64,000 nt of DNA from Callorhinus ursinus. Lineage: Eukaryota; Chordata; Mammalia; Carnivora; Otariidae. The stretch covers positions 2,300,405 through 2,364,404 of the forward strand of contig NW_020312788.1 of the NCBI RefSeq assembly GCF_003265705.1, in the 5' to 3' direction. The translations under genes and the position numbers were made by a program. Below the pieces are notes generated by a model. The model saw only the letters and a program-made list of their open reading frames with translations, made no database searches and was not told the DNA's origin. Positions 11,544 to 23,400 of the stretch are shown piece after piece; positions within the stretch are counted from its first letter, which is position 1; each line of letters begins with the position of its first letter.

Positions 11544-12553
11544 GTAACTGAAGTTAACTTGTAACATGCTGTTTTGTTGTTCTTGCTTTTTACGTTATTT
11601 CAGCTGAATTAAAACTTCAATTCCAATTTCTCTTTCAGAAAAGCTGTCCGTGAAATTAAAGGAAGAAGAACGAATGGTTGAGATGTTTCTGGAATATCAA
11701 AATCGTAGGTGACAAACTGTAAATCACAGTTTTTTTAGATTGAACATCTTTAGGCCATCCCTCATACAAATAAAACAATGTATTGTGTGTGTGTATATAT
11801 ATATATATATACACATACGTATAAAACTAATAAACATTTGTGTACCTACAACCCAGCTTGAGAAATAGAACATCCCATGTATACTTTTCTCTTCTCCCAC
11901 CTTCCAGAACTAACCTCTTAGTATTTAGTATTGTGTTTTTGAATGTTATATAAATGGCATCACTTTGTGTATATTCTGTCCCTTTTTTTATTCATCAGTA
12001 TGCTTGTGAGATTCATTTGTGCTGGTGTGTAAATGCCAGTTATTTGAAAAATGAGTTTTTCTCATTGGAAATCATAGGCTGGGGGTTGAAAAGCTGGAGT
12101 TCCTCAGTTCTTTGGGGGTAGGGTTAGTACTCTTGACTGTTTTCTCCATATTTTTCCTGTTATTCTTGCCCTCTCATTTATACCACTCTGGAGTTTCCAC
12201 GGTGTATATGTAGGTTTTATTGAATTCTTATACACAGATCACACAGATCACAGACTTGTGGCCAGAGGCCACAGGCTAAATTTCATGGCACCATGTTTTA
12301 AACACTATTAATGGAATGTCTTTAGATGGAACATGTGTCCTTGAATTTGCTACAATCCCCAGTAATTTCTTTGGCTTTGTTTTGCCCACTTTACTTATTA
12401 TTTGGCCCCTAAAGGCATTCGATTTTGGAGCCCTGGTAGGCTATTATGCTAGCCTTTTACCCGTATTTACTGTCTGAGCTGCCCTGAAGCTTCCTTGCCC
12501 TTTTATTGTTTTCATTTCTTCTGTAACCACAAGCAGAAAGGAAAACCACTTGT

Positions 12554-12592
<39 letters not shown>

Positions 12593-14394
12593 CATTCTTG
12601 GTTTGTAGAATTGCTGGGGATTAGAAACATAAGTTTGAAACTATCAATTTTTGCTACTCTGAGTCTCAGTGTGCTCTTAAAGATGACCTATAGTGAAAAT
12701 ATGCTCTAAATAGTCTAAAAACTAAAAACATTATCAATTGTTTTTCTTTAAAAAATCAGTTTATGCTTGAACAGAAATATAATTTACCTGTTCAATTAAT
12801 TCAGTGAATATTTGATTGATAGTTGCCTAGCACAAACAGTGCACAAAGTATAATGTCTGCATACTGCTTACAATTTAGTGGAATACACAGGGAATCCACA
12901 ATTAAAATACATTGTAATAATTGCTGTGATAATGGAATGGGCTGAGTGAGCACAGAATTTTTTTCATTATTAAGGTGTCTACCCTAAAATGAGCATGTTT
13001 ATTTGCTGCAGGAAAGAAGTCAGTGGAGAAACAGATGTTGAAAAAAGGGGTCAGGGGACAATGAGTAGTAGAATAGAGGGGAGGGAATCTGGATTAACCA
13101 TGGATTGGAGAAGGAGCCACTGGTACTCTGTCAGGAGAGGATACTGATATAGATACATTTGGGGAGTCGGCAAGCTTGAGGGAACTTACCACGTATTTGT
13201 TGAGCAGCTACTCTGTGCAGGTACCCTTCTAGAAAGATACTGCAGAGAACAAATTAGCCAAAAATTCTGGCCCACCTGGAACATCTGTTCTATTTATCGA
13301 GAGGAGGGAGATCCTCTGTTCAAAGTGAGAGGCATTTACTATGGACCAGGCTCTTAAATCCTGAAATCTTTACAAGACAGAAATTTGAAGCTCACTGAGG
13401 TTAAGAAACTTAGCTAAGGTCATACATTTGATCCAGTGTACCATAAAACAACCTTTCCACATGGAAGGAAAATTCAAGGGAGGGTTTGTGTGGTGAGTGG
13501 TAGTGAAAGTTTGAAATACCTGCCCTAGAGAATAAAAGAGATGGCTGACTGTGTACACATAAAATAATAGTTATGCAACATCAAGGGCCCTTACATTTGT
13601 ATTGGCACAAATCCATACAGTTCATTCTTTCTTCTCTTTTCTTTTCTTCTCTTTTCTTTTCTTTCTTCTCTTTTCTTTCTGAAAGGTTCCAGAACTTTTT
13701 TTTTTTTTTAAAGATTTATTTTTTTATTTATTTATTTGAGAGAGCAGGGGGGGGGGGGGATGGGCAGAGGAAGAGAATCACAAACCGACTCTGGGCTGAG
13801 CACAGGGCCAATGTGCTTGATCCCACAACCCTGGGATCACGACCCAAGCCAAAATCAAGAGTCAGACACCCAACTGACTGTGCCACCCAGGTGCCCTCAT
13901 ACAGTTCTTTAAATATTATAATAAATACACTGACATGTGTGGTATTTGTGTATCCTTAATAGTTTAGAAGTTTCCATATTATTATTATTGGAGACTCTAG
14001 CCCTGTGAAGTAAATAAATGGAGCAGCCATTATTATCCTTGTTTTATAAGCGTTGCCGAAGTTGTAATTTGACCAAGGTCCTTGGGTGACAACTGAGGAC
14101 CCAGAATGGAACCAAGACCTTTGGACTTTAAATATGCATCTTTTTTGTCATACAACATACTTATCTTTTTTTAAAGTAGCATTTTTCTGTAGCAGCCACT
14201 CTGGAAAATAGTATGGGGGTTCCTCAGAAAATTAAAAATAGAACTACCATGTGATCCCCACTATGGCTGTTTATTAGAGGAAAACGAAAACTAACTCGAA
14301 AAGATATCTGCACCCCGGTGTTTATTATTTACAATAGCCAAGTTAAGGGAACAACCTACGTGTTCATAGATGGATGAGTGGATAAAGTGGTTGT

Positions 14395-14428
<34 letters not shown>

Positions 14429-17400
14429 CTATATATATATATATATATGATAGAATAAAGCCATGAAAGGAATGAAATGTTGACATTTGTGACACAGATG
14501 GGCCCCGAGGGCATTATGCTAAGTGAAATAAGTCAGGCAGAGAGACAAATACTATATGATATGTGTGGAATCCAAAAAAAAAACTTTTTTTTAAAACAAA
14601 AAAGCAAACTCATAGATAACAGATTGGTGGTTGCCAGAGCAGGGTTTGGGAGAAGAAATGGCTGAACTGTTTTTGGCTTTGGTTTGGGTTTAAATTGAAT
14701 TTTTTTTTAAAGCATTTTTCTTTGTTAATTCTGATAAAATGTCTATTTTTAAATTATACTTGACAATATATGATCATGCCCAAATTCTTGGAAAATACAG
14801 AAAAGTAAACAAATTATCTGAAATGTTGAGAATCATATTTAACAAAGTTATGTTCTTTTTTCTTTTTCATGTGCTATGTAATATTTCTGACAATTTTGTT
14901 CATGGTATCTATATAACTTTTTTTTTTAGAGTATTTTTCCATATTGCTAAATTCTTTGAAAAAATATTCTGCCTTACTGATATACTGTATTTAATAATTT
15001 ACCCATGAGCCATTTAGGATATTTTCAGTTTTTCACCATTATAAATAATACTGAAAATAATCTTTTGTATATAAGTACTTGCACACATCTTGTTTTCTTA
15101 AAGTAACTTGTAGAAATGGAATAACTAATCAAAGGACATGATTTGAATATCCTTAAGACTTGTTTTGCAATGTCAAAGATATGCCATAAGAACTCTTAGT
15201 ATTGGGGCGCCTGGGTGGCTCAGGGGGCGCCTGGGTGGCTCAGTCGTTAAGTGTCTGCCTTTGGTTCAGGTCATGATCCCAGGGTCCTGGGATCAATCCC
15301 CGCATTGGGCTCCCTGCTCGGCGGGAAGGCCTGCTTCTCCCTCTGCCACTCCCCCTGCTTGCATTCCCTCTCTCGCTGTCTCGCTCTGTCAAATAAATAA
15401 ATAAAATCTTAAAAAAAAAAAAAACTCTTAGTATTTTGCCTTCTTCTCAACTGCTAGCTATTATTTTTGTAAACATTGTACTAAATTAAAATTGGTATGT
15501 TACTGCTTTATTTGCATTTCTGTGATTACTACTTGGGTTAAATTGTCTTTCATATTTATTAACCATCTGCAATCTACATTTCCTTTGTTTATTCCTTTGT
15601 CTGTTTTTGTCTTAGGAATTTATATTTGTGTCTTCTTTAGATTAAGAACAGTCAGGGGAGGGGCACCTGGGTGGCTCAGTCAGTTAAGTGGCTGCCTTTG
15701 GCTTAGGTCATGATCTCAGGGTCCTGGGATCAGCCCTGAGTCGGGCTCCCTGCTCAGCAAGGAGCCTGCTTCTCCCTCTCCCTCTGTCTGCTGCTCCCCC
15801 TGCTTGTGCTCTCTCTCTCTCTGTGTCAAATAAATAAATAAATAAATAAACAAACAGTTGGGGGAGAATATTTAATGCCCAAAAGCATGGTCTTTGAAGT
15901 CAAATCCTGAGTTTGAATCCAGGTCTTCTATTTATTGCATCGTAGCAAATAAAGCTTTGGGTACATTAGTCATCTGCTGAGCCTTTTTCCTCCTTTAAAT
16001 TAGATCTACAAAATGTGTTATAGTGAAATTTAAGTAAGTTTACAGAAATAGACAGTGTTGAACAAAGTTCCTAGCATATAGTAGAGTTTAATGCTTATTT
16101 GAATCAAATGTGAGGCTTTTCGCCTACTTACTAACTTTTATGTAGCTGGTATATGTTTTTCTCTTTGATTTCTTTTTGCCTTTGAGTAAAAAGATCTTTC
16201 CCCGTAGAACTAATTTTATATTCAGATACTGCCTTTTAGGTTTTGCAAGATTTCATTTTACATTTAAATATTTAATAAATATGGAATTTATTTTGGATTT
16301 CAGTATGGTTTGGGGAACCATCTACCACTTGTTTTCATATTTCATTTTTCATATTAATTTCCTAAATATAGCAATGTTTGTTTGGAAATGCCGTTTTTGT
16401 TTAAACTGTATGTCATTTCTTCAGCTGGTACCCCACTATTGTATTAAAAGTGTCACAATCACAGATGTTAAATTTAATAGGACAAGTCCCTTTCCTCATT
16501 ATTTTTCTTACTGTATTTCCTTAACTATTCTCACCTGTGTATTCGTCAGATAAATTTTATAGTTACTTTTTTAGGTCTTCCCCTTCCCTTCCCTCAAATT
16601 CCATTGGGACTGCATTAATATAGAAATGAATTTGGGAAATAGTGACATCTTTATAATATTTAGAAGCATAAAATGTCTTTCCATACATCCAGGTCAAATC
16701 AAATACATGTCTCAGACAGGTTTTGCCCTTTTTTTCATATAGGGCCTACATATTTCTTGGTCTAGATTATTCCTAGATGTTTTGTTTATTACAAATGTAA
16801 ATGAGGTTTCATCCTTCCTACCTGTCTCCCTTCCTCTCTTCCTTCACTTCTTTCTGTTTTTTTTTTAGTATCTTCCAGAATCGTTAATATAGCATTAGAA
16901 TGAACTGTTTCTTTAAAGCACTGAGTAAAAATATTGTCCAGATTTTGGTTGTCTTTGATGGTGAGCTTTATTTATGTACTTATTTGAAGAGTAGAGCTGC
17001 AAGGGTCTTTTATTTTCAAATGCAAATAGAAAAGAATAGGATTTTTTTTCTTTTGGTTCTTTATAATTTTTGAACCATTAGGAAGCACTTACCAATTAAA
17101 ACATTATTGATCTTATGAAAGTCAATATTTCTTATCTGTGATAGATGTTGGAGAGCAAAGTATATATATTCTAGCTAACACTTTGTGTTTCTTACAGAGA
17201 TCTGTAGGCAGAATAACCTCATTCAAGAAAAAAAAGATAACTTGTTAAGGTTGATTGCTGAAATAAAAGACAAAAAGCAGGAGCTGGAAGTACTGACTGC
17301 AAATATTCAGGATCTTAAGGAAGAATACGCTAAGAAGAAGGAAAGTAAGTTTCCAGTTATACACATATTTAAAACATTAACCTAAATTTCAAAGTGGTGA

Positions 17401-20400
17401 TGGTTCACAATTCTGTATCTCTTGCCTTCTCTCCAGTTCATTACTAAAAATGGATGACATACCTCAGGGGCATAGCCAGCCACTCAGTTCTGCAAGGAAG
17501 CTGTGTGAAGTTAGCTAAGTGGGCTGTATGTTCTCTTGTTTCACTTAAAGGTCCTTTTGATTTCTAATATAACCAGAGTCATAGTGCAATTGATATGGCA
17601 GCTTAATTAAGCAGAGTGGGAGACAGTTTCACTAAAGATTTGTCTGGAGAAGCCATAGTATAATTTATGCAATAGAGTTATTGATCACACATTCTCTGCC
17701 AGGAACTATTAAGCACATTTTTTATGCTGTGAAGTCTCTTTGTCTAAAAAAATTTCATATTCAAATATGTGTATTTTTTTAAAAATCATAGCTATTTCTG
17801 CTGCTAACAGAGCTAATGAAGAGAGGTTGAAAAGACTACAGAAATCTGCAGACTTATATAAAGATCGACTTGGACTAGAAATTCGAAAAATTTATGGTAT
17901 GTATATTAACGTAAGTAAAACATACAAGATTAGAAAGGCATATCTTAAGTAGCGAATTTAAAAAATGTTTTCAAAGAAAATAATGACAACATCATTAACT
18001 TTTTAGAAAATAGGAAAGAATTTAAACATTTTTATCATCCAAACATAATTACTGCTGCCTTGGTTATTTATCATCCAGTATTTTAATAAATGTATTTTTG
18101 GCATGACTGCCACCACGAACATAATTTTTTTCCTTGTTCTTACTGGCATTGTATGATTAGCATTTTTCCAGTTGCTGTCGCCTTCCTATGGTAGTTTTAA
18201 AATGGTAGTGTAATAATTCATTCCATTAATGTATCTTAATTTATCCAATCTTTTATCTATCATTTAATACAGGTTTGTTTCTAACTTAACCTTTGGATTC
18301 TGCCTGTGGTTCAGTTTTAGAAGTGCTACAGTGAATATAGACTTCTCCATTTCTTTTGCATAATTTCCATGGAATTCCCAGAGAGGCATTACTGGGTTAA
18401 AGCATGTAAATATTTTAATGGCGTTATGTGTAGTATATGTGCCAATTTATATCAATATTCTTTGTGTTATCAGTCCCCAAGATCACCGTCAGGTTTGGTG
18501 ATTCCCTGGAAAGACTTACAGGACTCTGCATATAGTCATATTCATGGCTCAGGTTTATTGCAGAGAGGATACAAAACAAAATCAGCCCAAAAAAGGCACT
18601 GGGGTAAAGTCTAAAAGAAACTTTTTTAGACATAATTTTTTAAGAGTCTTAATCCAGCAGAGTCACACAGGATGTGCTTAATTCCCTTAGCACTGAATGT
18701 GACAATACGTGTAAAGTGTTGTCTACCGTGGAAGCTCATCAGAGACTCTTGCAGCTTGTGGTGGTTTTCTCTGGACTTCACCCCATGTGTTTTTTCCATT
18801 TGCTGATTTTGCCGTAGCCTTTCTCTGTAATAAATCATAGCCCTGAGTATGACCCTATGGGGAGTCCTGTGAGTCCTCCTTGTGACTCTTCAAATCTGGG
18901 GTGTTTTGGGGGGCCCCAACACCAGCCAACGACGAACTTGCAAGGAGACCTTTCTAAAATTCTTAATGATAGCAGCGTCAGGCCTGCCATATTAATTCTT
19001 TTGTGCACACCTCTCTACAATGTAAAGAGTATCCATTTCATTGTTTTCTTGCAAAAATGGTAGTTTTTTAAGTTTGTTTGTGTTTGGTTTTTTTTGGCAG
19101 TTGATTAGATATAATTGGAGCATTTATTTTTAAGTGCATTTCTTTGATGAAAAGGTAAACTTTTTTTCTGTATATTTAATTATATTTCTTTGATTGTCTG
19201 GGCTCTTCATTCATATATCTGTTAGTCTTGTTTCTGCCCCACCCCTCCATCTGTTGGAATAAGCTTTTAATAAAAAATAACCTTTCGATTAGAGGGAAAT
19301 ACAGGGTCCAACTCTGAATTTTTGATCCATTGGACTTAATGTCATCCTGAGGTGCTTTTGAACCAGAAAGCTTTACAATTATTTCAGATTTAAAAATAAA
19401 ACTTTCTCATAGCCCTCAAAGTCAGGAAATGTTTTTTAAAGAAGACAACCCAAATTAAAACCTTCATTATCTTAGGAAGTCTTTCTTCCTTGGCATGTTT
19501 CCCTCCCATTACTACTAACACTTTTAAAAATCTGGTGTACTGGGGGCGCCTGGGTGGCATAATCAGCTAAGTGACAGACTCTTGGTTTCAGCTTAGGTCA
19601 TGATCTCAGGGTTGTGAGATCAAACCCTGCAACCTGCGATGGGTGTCAGGCTCTCTACTCAGCATGGTGTCTGCTTAAGATTCTCTCTCCCTCTGTCCTT
19701 CCCCACCCCTCTCATACATACATACATACATACATACATATGTACATACATACATAAATCTTTTTAAAAAAATCTGTACTAATGTAATTATTTCATTTTG
19801 AATAAAAATGTAAGACAAATGTTTTTCAATATTACTTTTTGTAATTAAAACTTTTTTTATTTTAATAAAATGTCTATTTTAATGTTTTTCACAGTAGAAT
19901 AAATCCTTCTCTTGATGACTGCAGATATGTAAGGCTGTTTGGTAGTGTTCAGAACCACCACAGTAAATGGTGATCTCCCTGATCGGTGTGTAGTCTTCAG
20001 TAATTATAAGGATTTTCTTGTCTGAAACTGCTGTCAAACCAGCAGGACTGCATTTATGCATCCGTCATTTTCAGGACCGTTGGTAACCTGGGCATATTTT
20101 CCGCAAATAACTTTGCCTTTTTGTGTCACAAGGCCCAACTCAGGTTCACCTCAGTTACAGTACCTTTGGTAGTAACCCCCAAAGTTGTATATAGTGGGGA
20201 TGAAGGCTTCTTTTTTACACCAAGTATTGACAGGCAAAAGGTGGCTTTCAGTTCAGGGTGTGTTACATGGGCCTTTTTGAAACGTAAGCCCATTGGTCTA
20301 ATGAATCTTTCATATTTAGGTGGTTTTCCAGTAAAGCCGTCTCCGACAAGGCAGACTTCAGTGACCACCCTCTTCCATGCTTGCTTCTTTCTCTTTTGTG

Positions 20401-23400
20401 TTCGAATCACTTTTAATACTTCTGTTTCTCCCTGGGCACGGACTTTGGGTAAAGGAACTTCCCATTTTCCCGCTTTCTCTTTTTGTTTTTGTTTAATCAT
20501 ATTGGAAAGTACTTTAGCTTGGGACTGTCCCTCTCTGTCCAGGTACTGCTCCTTGTGGAGTCTTTTCATCATTCCTTTTTTTGGTGTTTCTCTTTTCCTG
20601 CATCTTGATAGTCTTTTTCATTTGTATTGTCTCAGCATGGCACTGTTTATGGTAGAGCTTAGCTTTCAGACCAATCATCTTTTTTGCCTTCTTTGATCGT
20701 TCATGAGCCTCTCGACCTTCTTTCTTTTTTTTTTTCATGGTAATCCAAACGATAACCATATCTCTTCCGGTGTAACTCAATGTATTCATTTTGTGGCGTG
20801 GTGACGGCCGCAGAGCTGTCGGGTGCAGCTGCTGGGGTGCGAAGAAGCTCTCAATTTTCGGGTCTCCCAGACCCGTGAGCTGACTCCACACAAGCCGTGA
20901 CCTAATTAAAGCTATTTTTAAAATGAGATTTCCTAATTTTTTATGCTGTAGAGCAAAATTAAAATGCATGTGAGTTTCTACTTTGTGGCTGCCATTTTTA
21001 ATTTCTAATGGGCATTTACTCCTTTGGGAGCATTTGGAGGTCTTTTGGAAAATAGGCATTAAGTCTGGATTACTGTGTAGAAAAGGTCAAATTAAATCTG
21101 TTCAGTAGTACATTTTTTTATTGTGGTAAAACTATGACCTAGAATTTGCCATTTTATCTATTTTTATCATACAATTCAGGGACATTAATTACATTGACGA
21201 TGCAGTGCAATCATCACCACATTTCCAGAATTTTTCATCACTACAAACAGAAATTATGTACTCATTAAGCAATAACTTCTTATTCCTCCCCCCAGCCCCT
21301 CATAACCTCTAATCTACTTCCTGTCTCTATAATTACCTATTCTATTTCATATAAGTAGAATCCTATAGTATTTGTTCTTTTGCATCTAGATTATTTTACT
21401 TAGCATGTTTTCAAGGTTCATTTATGTTGTAGCATGTATCAGAAGTTCCTTCCTTTTTATGACCAAATAATATTCCATTGTGTGTATATACCATATTTTG
21501 TTTATCTGATCATTCATCAGTGAACACACGGTTATTACCACCTTTTGGCTGCCGTGAGTAAAGTGGCTATAAACGTTGGCAAAGTTACAGGAGTCCCTAG
21601 TTTCAGTTCTTTTGAGTACGTACCTCGGAATAGAGTCACTGGGTCCTATGGTAATTCTTAATTTAAACTTTTTGAGGCACTGCCAAACTTTTCCACAGCC
21701 TCAGCACCATCTTGCATTCGTCTTCATCCACACTTTTCTTTTTCGTTTTGTTTTGTTATAGCTGTCCTGGTAGGTGTGAAATGATATCTCATTGTAGTTT
21801 GGTTTGCGTTTCCCCAGTGATTAGTGGTTTTGAGCATCTTCCCATGTGCTTATTGACCATTTGTGTCTGTTCTTTGGAGAAATATCTATTCAAGTCCTTT
21901 CGGTCCATTTTTGAATTGGGTTGCTTTTCTTTTAGTTGTTCAGTTGTAGTTTTTTAAAATATATCCTATATATTAAATCCATATCAGAGATACGATTTAC
22001 AAATATTTTCTCCCATTCTGTGGGTTATCCTTTTCACTCTCTTGATAATATCCTTTGAAGGACAAAAGTTTGTATTTTTTGATGAAGTCCAATGTATCAA
22101 TTATTTTCTTTTGTTGTGCTTTTTAAAAATCGTATTTAGAGTTCATTTAAAACTAATTTGTAGCTTGTACATTTGGAGGCTTGGTTAAGTATACATATAT
22201 GTATGTATGTATTTAGCATATAGATATTAAGGACAGAGGTGAGAAAGCTCATCTCCATTGAAACCCTTGGCACGATAAAATACTCTTCATACCAAATAAT
22301 CTAATCTCTCTTTTCAGGTGATAAATTACAGTTTATATTCACTAATATTGACCCTAAGCATCCTGAGAACCCATTTATGTTTTCCCTCCACCTAAATGAA
22401 GCCAAGGAATATGAAGGTATGTATTCCTATCTCTTAACTGGTAGTTAAGATTGGCATCCGCAAATGTTATCTGACTCCACATAGAAAGTAATAGGAAGGA
22501 AAGTAATTCCTACAAGGTAGTGCTTTCTTTGCCAGTCTTGCTTCATGGGATAGTGTCTTCTAAAGCCTGTGAGTATAGTTGTGATTTATAGTTATTATGT
22601 AGGTTCCTAAATATGTACCTTTTCTTCAGAATGGCATGGTGCCACAGTGGCAGAAAAGTGTTAAAGACCACAGATCAATGCATTTCCTATACGAGTTTGA
22701 ATTATCCTTTTCGAGAGCTTAAAGCTATTATAAAGGATATAACTATGTAAATATGAATATTATAATTTATGCAAGTAGTTGATTTTAAAAGCAAATGCTA
22801 AGTCATCAGAATGTGATCATTTATTTTCCCAAAAATCAATTTAAGAAATATTACTGTCTCCTGAAAAATCCCACACATTGATAATTTAGCTCACTTACTG
22901 ATTCTCCAGCCGGCCAGAAGGTCATCAATTTATGGGGAATATATATGATTGATAATAGGGGGAACAAGAAGAGAATGGAAATATATTTATTTCTTTTTAA
23001 TTCTTCTAGTGCCCCCTTTAAAGTAATTTTTCATTTATTGGAATTGAGGAAAATGGTTCTCAGCTCATTAGACCTGTGTTCTCATCTTAAAGCATTTATA
23101 GCAGATAGACACTCAGGAGAGCTGCTGAGTTGGCTCCCTAATGGACCTGGGGGACTTGGTCCTCGTTCTCATGGAATTACTATTGTAGGAATTTCTATTG
23201 TATATTGTATTTATATATTCTCTCAGTAAATATTTTTTAATGAGTGCTAAATTTTAAAAAAAGCAAACCCAAAAAAAACCACATACCTAGGTTTTTAGTG
23301 TTCTCCAAATTGTATATTCTCTCTTGCTACGTAGTATCACAGTATTTGATAGTGTATCAAAATAGAATCTACAGTGTGATTTTGAACCAAGTGCTCCTTG

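Larger units (their letters stand above)
11705..17197 (+). other. SPC25 intron 3: repeat content
   Basis: A 5.5-kb intron. It holds a TA/TG tract (11789-11816), a long TG repeat (12552-12589), L2-like (12780-12990, 13190-13280) and MIR pieces, three SINEs, an old L1 3' piece (14180-14680) and AT-rich old LINE-like debris at 14700-15150 and 16150-17000. No exon or conserved gene seen. Confidence 0.6.
17897..22317 (+). other. SPC25 intron 5: repeat content
   Basis: A 4.4-kb intron with old LINE-like AT-rich sequence (18000-18420), an LTR-like repeat, a SINE (19545-19766), the NSA2 processed pseudogene and a reverse old L1 3' region (21100-22130). No other exon found. Confidence 0.6.

Noticed and set aside
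13573..13959. A 128-codon + strand ORF
   Set aside because: It reads through a reverse SINE and its pyrimidine-rich tail; low complexity, no homology seen.
15165..15404. tRNA-like sequences at SINE heads (here and in the other SINEs)
   Set aside because: These are tRNA-derived SINE heads with degenerate box A/B and no proper cloverleaf ends, so not tRNA genes.
20126..21059. Two overlapping - strand ORFs of 148 and 181 codons
   Set aside because: They are two frames of one frame-broken NSA2 processed pseudogene; the 181-codon ORF begins outside the NSA2 homology.
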